Counted from the stretch's first letter, positions 1-7,057 are shown. The stretch: DNA of 11,943 nucleotides from Firmicutes bacterium UBA5496 (GCA_002427015.1 DIPE01000037.1:27191-39133), one strand, 5' to 3'. The notes: generated by a model from the letters alone, not told the origin. Numbers and translations are program-made.

Positions 1-774
1 TATATCCTCGTCATCCCATTACTTTTTTGGCTCTACGACAAGAAATTTGCCCTGCGGTTCGGGGTGTTCTTTCTTGGCAACGCCTGGCTCAATTCTTTCA
101 TTAAGCATATTTTTCAAGTTACCCGCCCGCCAGTAGAGCTGCACAAAATTGAGCAGGGAGGGTATTCATTCCCCAGCGGTCATGCTCAGGGGAGCACAGG
201 CTTCTGGGGCTATCTGGCCGTGCAGATTAAGCGGCCCTGGGCTTATATCGCCGCGGCGATACTTTGCTTCCTGGTGGCTTTTTCCCGGGTCTATCTGGGA
301 GTTCACTTTCCTCACGATATTCTTGCTGGCATACTCATTGGCGTTGTCTGGATTGTCATCTATGAATTTCTCACCCGCAAGGTCATACTTAAGCTGAATT
401 TATGGCAGTGGTTTGTGGCCAGTTCGGCTCTTTGCGCCGTAATGCTTTTGCTCCATCCCACAGGCGACGGTCCGTTAACTGCAGGTTTCATGTTAAGCGT
501 TTTGTGGGGATATCGTCTGGAACAAGACTTTGTCCGGTTCAAGGTCAAGGGCCGCTGGTGGCAAAATGTCATCAAAGCCCTGCTGGGCATTGCTGTGCTT
601 TTTATCCTGCATTCCGGCCTCAAACCAATATTATTGAGCCTGTTTAACAATCCTGCCAAAGATACAGCCTTTTATTACGGGGCCACCTTTTGCCGTTACT
701 TTATTATGGGCTTGTGGGTATCGCTGCTGGCGCCCCTCAGCTTTAAGGCCCTGGGCTTGTATCTAAAGGAATAA
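1..774 (+). CDS. PAP2-family membrane phosphatase, 5' end outside window
   Basis: This is the C-terminal 257 residues of an integral membrane phosphatase of the type-2 phosphatidic acid phosphatase (PAP2) superfamily. The family dephosphorylates lipid phosphates or polyprenyl pyrophosphates at the membrane surface. The frame is open from base 1, so the gene begins upstream; the GTG at 64 is internal because the hydrophobic coding continues before it. All three family motifs are present: KxxxxxxRP (K35, R42-P43 of the visible part), PSGH (H61) and SRxxxxxHxxxD (R96, H102, D106). The catalytic site is therefore intact. Several hydrophobic segments follow the core, with a charged loop (GYRLEQDF, KVKGRWW) between them, giving a longer C-terminal membrane part than minimal PAP2 proteins. 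The substrate cannot be told; undecaprenyl pyrophosphate is one possibility. An intrinsic terminator follows directly, so the gene ends its transcription unit. Confidence 0.9.
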   Translation, partial: YILVIPLLFWLYDKKFALRFGVFFLGNAWLNSFIKHIFQVTRPPVELHKIEQGGYSFPSGHAQGSTGFWGYLAVQIKRPWAYIAAAILCFLVAFSRVYLGVHFPHDILAGILIGVVWIVIYEFLTRKVILKLNLWQWFVASSALCAVMLLLHPTGDGPLTAGFMLSVLWGYRLEQDFVRFKVKGRWWQNVIKALLGIAVLFILHSGLKPILLSLFNNPAKDTAFYYGATFCRYFIMGLWVSLLAPLSFKALGLYLKE

Positions 775-791
775 GGGCAAGTCACTAGCCG

Positions 792-823
792 GCAGTTCGG
801 CTGTCAACCGGACTGCTTTTTTT
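792..823 (+). terminator. Intrinsic terminator after PAP2 gene
   Basis: A 9-bp stem, GCAGTTCGG (792-800) with CCGGACTGC (808-816) containing one T-G wobble, closes a 7-nt loop. Seven T residues follow immediately (817-823). It lies 18 bases after the PAP2 stop codon and is a textbook rho-independent terminator. Confidence 0.88.
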
Positions 824-824
824 G

Positions 825-850
825 CCCCCTGCATATTATAGAGCAGGGGG
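825..850 (+). repeat. Inverted repeat covering a ribosome binding site
   Basis: CCCCCTGC (825-832) and GCAGGGGG (843-850) form a perfect 8-bp stem around the A+T-rich 10-nt loop 833-842. No T-run follows, so it is not a terminator by itself. The 3' arm contains the purine-rich AGGGGG that is the only plausible ribosome binding site for the small ORF starting at GTG 859. The folded RNA would therefore hide that site. It starts two bases after the T-run of the preceding terminator. Confidence 0.6.
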
Positions 851-858
851 TGGGCGCC

Positions 859-1056
859 GTGGGCAAACAAAAGCGGATGTTTTTGCTAATCTTATCTCAG
901 CCCTTGATTGCAGCAGTCATCTTAAGCTTTGGGGCCCTGGGATTGTTGCTGAGCGGGGAGTTTTTGCTTGCCGCGACAGTGGTCAGCGGCGGCAGGGTGG
1001 AAAAATGGGCGCAAATCTTGGCAGAGATGCTGAAATTTGCTGCTCTGGGCCTGTAA
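859..1056 (+). CDS. Small putative membrane protein, unknown function
   Basis: This short frame encodes about 65 residues. GTG 859 is preferred over the in-frame GTG 850 because AGGGGG at 845-850 sits about 8 bases before it. The product starts with a basic GKQKR stretch. A long hydrophobic segment follows (roughly residues 7-45), then a short helical, partly charged stretch (RVEKWAQILAEMLKF), which resembles a small single- or double-spanning membrane protein with its N-terminus inside. I do not recognise a family. In Bacillus a small membrane-protein gene (yqzK) lies directly before xerD, but I see no clear sequence likeness to it. The gene has no evident promoter of its own, and its ribosome binding site lies in a hairpin arm. 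It could be non-coding sequence that is open by chance. Confidence 0.4.
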   Translation: MGKQKRMFLLILSQPLIAAVILSFGALGLLLSGEFLLAATVVSGGRVEKWAQILAEMLKFAALGL

Positions 1057-1082
1057 AACATGTCTTAAGCGGCGGGTTCCTT

Positions 1083-1111
1083 TTGACCCGGGCCGGGAAT
1101 TATGGTAAGTT
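1083..1111 (+). promoter_or_regulatory. Weak sigma-A-like promoter candidate before xerD
   Basis: TTGACC (1083-1088) is followed after 17 bases by TAAGTT (1106-1111), with an upstream TGG that could act as an extended -10. The -10 hexamer matches only three of six consensus bases. It is placed sensibly between the small ORF and xerD, since an intrinsic terminator lies upstream at 792-823 and the salvage operon needs a promoter. It remains a guess. Confidence 0.25.
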
Positions 1112-1147
1112 TGATGGTAGACATATCGCTGCAAAGGAGTTTGGCAC

Positions 1148-2041
1148 ATGGAACAAATGGTGGATACCTACTTGCTTCATCTTAAGGTGGAACGGGGGCT
1201 GGCGAAGAATACCCTTGACAGCTACCGCCGGGACCTGAGTAAGTTCATAGGGTATTTGCGCCGCAACGACATCCATACCCTCAATGAAGTGGACCGGCGA
1301 ATGATCATGTCATTTATGGAGGATTTACATAACCAGCACCGGGCCGCCGCCACCATTTCCAGGAATCTTGCAGCCATACGCTCCTTTTACAGCTTTTTAG
1401 TGCAGGAGAGCTTGGTCAAGACCAATCCTTCCACCGAATTGGATGCCCCGAAAATTCCCAAACGCTTGCCCAATGTGCTGACAGTTTCTCAAGTGGCTAC
1501 ATTGATGGAACAGCCAAATTCCAGGACTGCTGCCGGCATGCGGGACAAGGCCATGCTGGAGCTGCTCTATGCCACGGGCATTCGGGTATCCGAACTGGTA
1601 GATCTAAATCTTGTTGATGTCAACCTGGAGATGGGTTTTTTGCGCTGCCTGGGCAAGGGCTCTAAGGAGCGCATTGTGCCCATGGGCAAGTCGGCGATTG
1701 AGGCTGTTGGCGCCTACCAGCAGAAAGGCAGAGGCAAGCTCATTCGCAACAGCGAGGAACAGGCGGTTTTTGTCAACATTCACGGCGGCCGCCTGACCAG
1801 GCAGGGATTTTGGAAGATCCTGAAAAAATACGTGCGCCAGGCTGGATTCCAAGGGGATATCACTCCTCATACCCTGCGCCATTCCTTTGCCACTCACTTG
1901 CTGGAAAACGGCGCAGACCTCCGTGCCGTCCAGGAGATGCTGGGCCATTCAGATATTTCCACAACTCAGATTTATACCCAGGTCACCGCCATTCATCTGC
2001 GGGATGTGTACCGGCAGTCTCATCCCCGGGCAAAAGACTGA
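1148..2041 (+). CDS. xerD: Site-specific tyrosine recombinase XerD
   Basis: This is a 297-residue tyrosine recombinase that, with XerC, resolves chromosome dimers at the dif site before division. The N-terminal SAM-like core-binding domain spans about residues 1-85 (with NTLDSYRRDL near the start). The catalytic domain carries the full active-site set: R146 (ATGIRVSEL), K170 (LGKGSKER), H241 and R244 (HTLRHSFATH), H267 (LGHSDISTT) and the nucleophile Y276 (TQIYTQV). The length is typical of XerC/XerD. ATG 1148 has AAAGGAG 8 bases upstream. XerD is preferred over XerC because the gene sits directly before deoB and a PNP gene, as in Bacillus. No phage genes or attachment sites are seen nearby, so it is a housekeeping recombinase and not a mobile-element integrase. 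Confidence 0.93.
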   Translation: MEQMVDTYLLHLKVERGLAKNTLDSYRRDLSKFIGYLRRNDIHTLNEVDRRMIMSFMEDLHNQHRAAATISRNLAAIRSFYSFLVQESLVKTNPSTELDAPKIPKRLPNVLTVSQVATLMEQPNSRTAAGMRDKAMLELLYATGIRVSELVDLNLVDVNLEMGFLRCLGKGSKERIVPMGKSAIEAVGAYQQKGRGKLIRNSEEQAVFVNIHGGRLTRQGFWKILKKYVRQAGFQGDITPHTLRHSFATHLLENGADLRAVQEMLGHSDISTTQIYTQVTAIHLRDVYRQSHPRAKD

Positions 2042-2065
2042 TCGGGCTGTAAGGGGGTTTTGCTA

Positions 2066-3229
2066 TTGCGTATACTATTAGTGGTTTTGGACAGCGTGGG
2101 CATTGGCGCCCTGCCTGATGCCGGAAAATATGGCGATCAGGGCAGCAACACCTTGGGCAATGTGGCCCGCGCCGTGGGGGGCTTGGCATTGCCGGTGCTG
2201 GAGGGGCTGGGTTTGGCCAATATTGTCGAGGTCAGCGGCCTCTCTCCGGCTGAAGACCCTAAAGCCTGTTATGGGCGCATGGCCGAGGCAGCTGACGGCA
2301 AAGACACCATCACCGGCCATTGGGAAATGGCCGGTGTTATAGTTTCTGAGCCTTTCCGCACTTATCCCGGGGGCTTTCCCGAAGCATTGATCCAAGAGTT
2401 CAGCCGCCGAATCGGCCGGGAGATTCTTGGCAATTATGCCGCCTCCGGGACGGAGATTATTGAAACCTTGGGCAGAGAACATATGGAGACGGGCGGGCCT
2501 ATTGTCTACACTTCTGCGGACAGTGTATTTCAAATAGCTGCCCATGAGGAAATCATACCCCTGGAGGAGCAATACCGTATCTGCGGAATTGCCCGGGAGC
2601 TGCTACACGGGGACTATAAGGTGGCAAGGGTTATTGCCCGCCCCTTTATTGGACAACCGGGGGCTTTTATCCGCACTGCCAATCGCCGGGATTACGCCCT
2701 TGAACCTGAAATTCCTACGGTGCTGGATGCTCTCAAAGAGCAGGGCAAGAGGGTAATCAGCGTCGGCAAGATTAAGGATATTTTCTCTGGCAGGGGCATT
2801 GCCGAAGGCCATAAAACCCGGGATAACCGCCATGGCATTGACACTATTCTCGAGGTAATGGCTGAAGAGCGGGGTGACCTGATCTTTGCCAATTTAGTGG
2901 ATTTTGACATGCTTTTTGGCCACCGCAATAATGCCCTGGGGTATGCAAGGGCCTTGGAAGAAGTGGATGCCGGCCTTGGCCGCATCATCCAAGCCATGAA
3001 TGAGAGGGATGTCCTGATTGTCACTGCCGACCATGGCTGTGACCCTACCTTCCCCGGCACCGACCATACCAGGGAATATGTGCCTCTGCTGGTCTTTGGC
3101 CGTAGCCTCAAGTCTGGGGTCAATCTGGGCACCCGCAGGACCTTCGCTGATGTAGCTGCCACTGTGGCGGAATTGCTGGACATTGATTATATTTGTCCCG
3201 GCACAAGTTTTGCGCACGAGGTGAGATAA
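2066..3229 (+). CDS. deoB: Phosphopentomutase
   Basis: This cytosolic enzyme interconverts (deoxy)ribose-1-phosphate and (deoxy)ribose-5-phosphate. It links the nucleoside phosphorylases encoded next door to central metabolism. It belongs to the alkaline phosphatase superfamily and needs Mn2+. Counting from TTG 2066 (387 residues), the family residues are all visible: D9 (LVVLDSVGIG), phospho-acceptor T81 (KDTITGHWE), D281 and H286 (DFDMLFGHR), D322-H323 (TADHGCDPT) and H334 (TDHTREY). TTG 2066 is chosen over TTG 2060 because AAGGGGG (2051-2057) then has an 8-base spacing, and because the product begins MRILLVVLDS as the family normally does. The gap after xerD is 24 bases, and the stop codon touches the next start. 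Confidence 0.95.
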   Translation: MRILLVVLDSVGIGALPDAGKYGDQGSNTLGNVARAVGGLALPVLEGLGLANIVEVSGLSPAEDPKACYGRMAEAADGKDTITGHWEMAGVIVSEPFRTYPGGFPEALIQEFSRRIGREILGNYAASGTEIIETLGREHMETGGPIVYTSADSVFQIAAHEEIIPLEEQYRICGIARELLHGDYKVARVIARPFIGQPGAFIRTANRRDYALEPEIPTVLDALKEQGKRVISVGKIKDIFSGRGIAEGHKTRDNRHGIDTILEVMAEERGDLIFANLVDFDMLFGHRNNALGYARALEEVDAGLGRIIQAMNERDVLIVTADHGCDPTFPGTDHTREYVPLLVFGRSLKSGVNLGTRRTFADVAATVAELLDIDYICPGTSFAHEVR

Positions 3230-4069
3230 ATGGAAAGCACATACAAATTACTGGATGAGGCGGTAGATTTTTTGCGGCAGCGAGGATTCGGCCGGCCCAA
3301 AGTCGCTCTTATCCTGGGCTCGGGATTGGGCGGTTTGGCCGACAGCTTTGAGGAGTCTGTCAGCGCAGACTATGCAGAGATTCCCGGCTTCCCTGCCGCC
3401 ACAGTGCCCGGCCATGCCGGCCGCCTGGTTTGGGGGAAATTAAGGGGCGTAGAAGCAGTGGCCATGCAGGGACGCTTTCATTTTTATGAGGGGCACAGCC
3501 AGCGCCAGATTGCCTTTGCCGTGTGGACATTGCGCTTACTGGGAGCAGAAATCCTGGTGGTGACCAATGCTGCCGGCGGCATCAACCCGGCTTTTAGCGT
3601 GGGCGACCTGATGTTAATTACAGATCATATCAATATGAGCGGGGACAATCCCCTGATTGGCCCTAACCCTGAGCGTTTTGGCCCCCGCTTTCCGGACATG
3701 TCCAGGGCTTATGCTCCGGAATGCCGGGAACTGGCGATGAAGGCCGCGGCCAAGCTGGACCTCAATTTGCAGCAAGGGGTATACATCTCGGTTTCCGGAC
3801 CATGTTTTGAGACCCCCGCGGAAATTCAGAGCTTCCGGCGCCTGGGCGCCGACGCCGTGGGCATGTCCACCGTTCCCGAAGTAATAACCGCTGTCCATGC
3901 CGGCATGAAGGTCCTGGGGATTTCCTGCATCACCAACATGGCGGCAGGCTTAGGAGCGGAGAAACTTAATCATCAAGAGGTAATTGATGTAACTACAAAA
4001 GTCCAGAGCCAGTTCCGGGCTTTGGTCTCCGAAATAATAGAACTAATGGGAAGGGAGATAAAGCGATGA
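3230..4069 (+). CDS. punA: Purine nucleoside phosphorylase (inosine/guanosine type), first copy
   Basis: This is a 279-residue trimeric-class purine nucleoside phosphorylase, which cleaves inosine, guanosine and the deoxy forms with phosphate into base and (deoxy)ribose-1-phosphate. The phosphate-site motifs are present: GSGLG (S31), PGHAGR (H62), MQGRFHFYEG (R82, H84), TNAAGG and GMSTVPEV (S213). The purine-site residues that define 6-oxopurine specificity in the human enzyme (Phe200, Glu201, Asn243, and His257 for the ribose 5'-OH) are all kept here as F193, E194, N236 and H248. ATG 3230 directly follows the deoB stop, with GAGGTG at 3218-3223 as ribosome binding site. The stop overlaps the next start by 4 bp (ATGA), so the two PNP genes are translationally coupled. 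Specificity is inferred from residues. Confidence 0.94.
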   Translation: MESTYKLLDEAVDFLRQRGFGRPKVALILGSGLGGLADSFEESVSADYAEIPGFPAATVPGHAGRLVWGKLRGVEAVAMQGRFHFYEGHSQRQIAFAVWTLRLLGAEILVVTNAAGGINPAFSVGDLMLITDHINMSGDNPLIGPNPERFGPRFPDMSRAYAPECRELAMKAAAKLDLNLQQGVYISVSGPCFETPAEIQSFRRLGADAVGMSTVPEVITAVHAGMKVLGISCITNMAAGLGAEKLNHQEVIDVTTKVQSQFRALVSEIIELMGREIKR

Positions 4070-4887
4070 AACTAACGGAGAAAATCCGCGATACATATGA
4101 CTTTATCCAGGAAATCACGGATTTCAAGCCGGAAATCGGCTTAATCCTTGGCTCCGGTCTGGGAACTTTGGCCGAGGATATTGAGGATGCCGTCATTATT
4201 GATTACGCTGCCATACCCCATTTTCCCGTATCTACAGCCCCCGGTCATGCGGGACGCCTGGTGCTGGGAATGCTGGAAGGGAAAAAGGTGGCGGCGATGC
4301 AGGGACGCTTTCATTTCTACGAGGGCTATTCCATGCAGCAAGTTACCTTTCCCCTCTATATCTTTAAGGCCCTGGGCTGCAAGGCTCTGCTGGTGACAAA
4401 CGCCTGCGGCGGCTTAAATCCCAAATTCAAACCCGGAGATCTCATGGTCATCACCGATCATATAAACATCTTGCCTAATCCCCTCATCGGACCTAATTAT
4501 GAGGAGCTTGGCCCCCGCTTTCCCGACATGTCCCAGGCCTATAATCCAGAGTATCGGCAGCTGGCGCTAAAGGTAGGTCGGGAGCTGGGCATTGACTTGC
4601 AGCAGGGAGTGTACATGGCCATCACCGGCCCTACATACAGCACCCCTGCGGAGCTGAGAATGCTGATTGCGCTTGGTTCGGACACTGTGGGTATGTCCAC
4701 CATTCCGGAAGTAATTGTCGCCAACTATCTTGGCCTCAAGGCACTGGGAATCGCCTGCATTACCGACATGGCCCTGCCGGATTCCCTGGAACCCTTGACT
4801 GAACAGCAGGTCATTGATGTGGCCAACCAGACCAGGCCCAAGCTGCTTAAACTGGTCCGGGGCTGGCTAAGGCAGGTTGAAATCTAA
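4066..4887 (+). CDS. Purine nucleoside phosphorylase paralogue with altered purine site
   Basis: This is a 273-residue paralogue of the preceding gene product and is colinear with it throughout. Phosphate-site motifs are intact: GSGLG (S30), PGHAGR (H61), MQGRFHFYEG (R81, H83) and GMSTIPEV (S211). The base- and ribose-contacting residues have changed: Phe to Y191, Glu to S192 (GPTYSTPAE in place of GPCFETPAE), Asn to D234 (CITDMA for CITNMA), and the histidine near the C-terminus to E246. TNAAGG has become TNACGG. From my knowledge of the family, Ser and Asp at the second and third positions also occur in 5'-methylthioadenosine phosphorylase. I therefore infer a 6-aminopurine (adenosine-like) substrate or another unusual nucleoside. 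AAGGGAG (4051-4057) gives an 8-base spacing to ATG 4066. The gene abuts the next one without a gap. Confidence 0.9.
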   Translation: MKLTEKIRDTYDFIQEITDFKPEIGLILGSGLGTLAEDIEDAVIIDYAAIPHFPVSTAPGHAGRLVLGMLEGKKVAAMQGRFHFYEGYSMQQVTFPLYIFKALGCKALLVTNACGGLNPKFKPGDLMVITDHINILPNPLIGPNYEELGPRFPDMSQAYNPEYRQLALKVGRELGIDLQQGVYMAITGPTYSTPAELRMLIALGSDTVGMSTIPEVIVANYLGLKALGIACITDMALPDSLEPLTEQQVIDVANQTRPKLLKLVRGWLRQVEI

Positions 4888-6195
4888 ATGCGCCCCTATG
4901 ATATTATCCTCAAAACTCGGGACGGCATTAGCCTGAGCAAAGAAGAAATAGACTATCTCATCGCCGGTTACGCAAAGGGCGAGATTGAAGAATACCAGAT
5001 GGCCGCCTGGGCCATGGCCGTCTACTTTCAAGGCATGCAAGCCAGGGAAGTGGCTTGGCTCACCGAGGCCATGGTCAACAGCGGCAGCCGGGTGGATCTT
5101 TCGGGGATAGAAGGCATAAAAGTAGATAAGCACAGCACTGGCGGCGTCGGCGACACCACTACCATGGTGCTGGCCCCCCTGGTAGCTGCAGCGGGAGTGC
5201 CGGTGGCCAAGATGTCCGGCCGGGGCCTGGGCCATACCGGCGGCACCTTGGACAAACTGGAATCTTTTCCCGGCTTCCGGGTGGGCCTGAGCATGGAGGA
5301 GTTTATTGCCAATGTCAATAAGGCCAAAGTTTCAGTCATTGGCCAAACGGCAGAAATTGTGCCCGCCGACGGCAAGCTCTACGGCCTTAGGGATGTCACT
5401 GCCACCGTGGACAGCATCCCCTTGATTGCCAGCTCGATAATGAGCAAGAAAATCGCTTCCGGGGCCGACGCCCTGGTCCTGGATGTCAAGGTGGGCAACG
5501 GCGCCTTTATGGGCAAACTGGAAGACGCCAGGGAACTTGCCAAGACTATGGTAGACATCGGCGAACACTTAGGACTACATACCGTAGCGGTGCTATCCGC
5601 CATGGACCGGCCCCTGGGCCGGGCTGTGGGTAATGCCCTTGAGGTTAAAGAGGCCATTGCCGTGCTAAGGGGCGGGGGGCCGGCGGATCTCCGGGACTTA
5701 TGCCTGGAGCTGGGGAGCCGCATGCTGGTTCTGGGAGGCAAGGCCAAGGACTTGGCCACTGGACGTCAGCGGTTGGAACAAGCTTTGGCCTCAGGGGCGG
5801 CCCTGGCAAAACTTAGGGAACTAGTGGAAAACCAAGGTGGCAATCCAACACTGGTGGACCAGCCCCAGCTACTGCCAACAGCTGAAATCCAGCAGGAGGT
5901 TGTTGCTCCCCGCTCGGGTTGGATTACTGAAATTGATACTGCCGGTATCGGCAAGGCCGCGCAAATCCTAGGCGCCGGCCGCAGCAAGAAAGGCGAGAGC
6001 ATCGACCTGGCCGTGGGCCTGGAGATGCTGGCCAAACCCGGGGAATGGGTAGAGGCGGGTCAACCCCTGGCGGTCATCCATGCAAACTCAGGCATCAGGG
6101 CGGAAGCTGCCCGGGCGGCGGTGGTCGGCTGTTATGCTATCGGTGAAACAAAAAAAGAGCCATTGCCGCTGATATGCGATCAGATTGGCGAATAA
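4888..6195 (+). CDS. pdp: Pyrimidine-nucleoside phosphorylase
   Basis: This 435-residue cytosolic enzyme splits uridine, thymidine and deoxyuridine with phosphate into base and (deoxy)ribose-1-phosphate. It belongs to the thymidine phosphorylase/anthranilate phosphoribosyltransferase (NP-II) family. Visible landmarks are the N-terminal helical domain (about 1-70), KHSTGGVGD (K81-D89, with H82), the glycine-rich phosphate and K+ site around 110-125 (GRGLGHTGGTLDKLES), R168, and S183/K187 in SSIMSKKIASGADA. These positions match the usual catalytic set. The length is normal for PyNP and thymidine phosphorylase. Firmicutes usually have the broad PyNP form, so I use pdp, but the sequence alone does not exclude deoA. 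ATG 4888 follows the preceding TAA immediately, with a weak ribosome binding site (AAGGCAGG), which suggests coupling. A stem-loop downstream ends the operon. Confidence 0.93.
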   Translation: MRPYDIILKTRDGISLSKEEIDYLIAGYAKGEIEEYQMAAWAMAVYFQGMQAREVAWLTEAMVNSGSRVDLSGIEGIKVDKHSTGGVGDTTTMVLAPLVAAAGVPVAKMSGRGLGHTGGTLDKLESFPGFRVGLSMEEFIANVNKAKVSVIGQTAEIVPADGKLYGLRDVTATVDSIPLIASSIMSKKIASGADALVLDVKVGNGAFMGKLEDARELAKTMVDIGEHLGLHTVAVLSAMDRPLGRAVGNALEVKEAIAVLRGGGPADLRDLCLELGSRMLVLGGKAKDLATGRQRLEQALASGAALAKLRELVENQGGNPTLVDQPQLLPTAEIQQEVVAPRSGWITEIDTAGIGKAAQILGAGRSKKGESIDLAVGLEMLAKPGEWVEAGQPLAVIHANSGIRAEAARAAVVGCYAIGETKKEPLPLICDQIGE

Positions 6196-6224
6196 GAGGT
6201 TGCTCAAAACAGCCAAGTGAAATT

Positions 6225-6270
6225 TCCCCCTGAAGTTGTCAGATGTCAGAAAACTGCAGGGGGATTATTT
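6225..6270 (+). terminator. Stem-loop terminator of the salvage operon
   Basis: A 13-nt arm, TCCCCCTGAAGTT (6225-6237), pairs with AACTGCAGGGGGA (6252-6264) with one mismatch (A6233 against G6256). A short T-rich tail, TTATTT, follows. The loop is built of a tandem repeat TGTCAGA-TGTCAGA (6237-6250), whose first base is also the last base of the 5' arm. The tail is weaker than in the other terminators here, but the stem is G+C-rich and lies 29 bases after the pdp stop. Confidence 0.7.
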
Positions 6271-6341
6271 ATGTTCAGGTGCAGATTCAATTTAGATCGA
6301 AAACCAGCAATGACTTGACACCATCTTTTTATATCCAGTAT

Positions 6342-6370
6342 TTGACACAAAGGAAAACGTAAGTTATTAT
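6342..6370 (+). promoter_or_regulatory. Strong sigma-A-type promoter of the lipoprotein gene
   Basis: TTGACA (6342-6347) and TATTAT (6365-6370) are separated by exactly 17 bases, giving 11 of 12 consensus matches. The expected transcript start is near 6377, about 33 bases before the coding start at 6410. A second perfect TTGACA lies 27 bases upstream (6315-6320), but its matching -10 region is poor. This is the best vegetative promoter in the window and shows that the insert is an independent transcription unit. Confidence 0.8.
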
Positions 6371-6409
6371 TTATACAAGTATTAAAAATACAAAAAGGGT
6401 GTAGGCAAA

Positions 6410-6991
6410 ATTAAAAAATATATTATTATCTTTATCATTCTCCTTCTACCGCTTATTAGTATTGGTTTAGCAGGTTGTTTTTGGAGTGAGGAGCCAAACG
6501 GCAACGAAGAGCGAGAATATGTTATCTTAGAGGGCAAAAATCTGGAGGAACTTGGTCTAGAGTTAGATATCGAGAAGTTAAAATGTTTTATAGATGAGTA
6601 TGATCTTTCAACTGGCTATTATGTTAACCATTATCAGGAAGGCGCTGTTTATGCTGGGATGAGCGGTTTGATTATGGAATGGTGCGAGGGTAACGAGAGC
6701 GAGCTTCTTTTGTTGGTTCAAGGCTTTGTAAAAGCCGAGGATACTGGGCTTGAACAGCGCGTTGTCATGGACTCAAAAGAATATCCTTTGGCGGAACTGG
6801 AAGCATATAAACTTTTTGAGGATAATCAGGTAGTTATCTATGATGTTACCGCCCTGGTCCCAAGAAAGAGCTTTCCGGATCAAGTTCAGGAATGGATTGA
6901 TAAGGGGTTGCCATGTCAGTGGATGTATGACGTTTACGAGTATATTATGACCTATGAGGATATTGATTTCAAAAGAGTGCAGGGCAATTAA
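6410..6991 (+). CDS. Putative lipoprotein with ATT start, unknown function
   Basis: This frame encodes 193 residues beginning (M)KKYIIIFIILLLP and running into the lipobox LAGC (L20-C23). That is a standard lipoprotein signal peptide, so the mature protein should be lipid-anchored outside the membrane. No ATG, GTG or TTG occurs in frame between the upstream stop (6383) and the signal peptide. The first in-frame ATG (6659) is residue 84 and would remove the signal. The start is therefore most likely ATT 6410, preceded by AAAAAGGGTG about 8 bases away. Mutation of an original ATG, or a read error, is the alternative. The mature part is acidic, with three further Cys (C59, C92, C169) and no motif I recognise. 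The DNA is clearly more A+T-rich than its neighbours and is bracketed by a promoter and two terminators, which suggests a lineage-specific acquisition. Confidence 0.72.
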   Translation: MKKYIIIFIILLLPLISIGLAGCFWSEEPNGNEEREYVILEGKNLEELGLELDIEKLKCFIDEYDLSTGYYVNHYQEGAVYAGMSGLIMEWCEGNESELLLLVQGFVKAEDTGLEQRVVMDSKEYPLAELEAYKLFEDNQVVIYDVTALVPRKSFPDQVQEWIDKGLPCQWMYDVYEYIMTYEDIDFKRVQGN

Positions 6992-7012
6992 TAACTCTAT
7001 CTTTGTCGACCG

Positions 7013-7035
7013 GATCCCGAGGGGATCTTTTTTTT
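7013..7035 (+). terminator. Intrinsic terminator after lipoprotein gene
   Basis: GATCCC (7013-7018) and GGGATC (7022-7027) form a 6-bp stem with a 3-nt loop, followed by eight T residues (7028-7035). It begins 22 bases after the lipoprotein stop codon and insulates dacF from upstream transcription. Confidence 0.85.
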
Positions 7036-7057
7036 GTGCAAATTTTACCTGTTTTTT

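Noticed and set aside
1148..2041. Tyrosine recombinase as integrase of a mobile element
   Set aside because: Length, motifs and the deoB/PNP neighbourhood are those of housekeeping XerD; no attachment-site repeats or phage genes are seen.
2078..2572. Long antisense open frames inside deoB and elsewhere on the - strand
   Set aside because: They lie fully inside strongly supported genes, have no ribosome binding sites and show no domain features; G+C-rich coding makes such frames common.
3230..4887. Recent gene duplication or assembly repeat of the PNP gene
   Set aside because: The copies differ at very many positions, including active-site residues, so they are old paralogues and not an artefact.
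7006..7017. Adjacent GTCGAC and GGATCC restriction sites suggesting vector sequence
   Set aside because: The GGATCC is part of a natural intrinsic terminator stem, and the flanks on both sides are ordinary genomic coding sequence.
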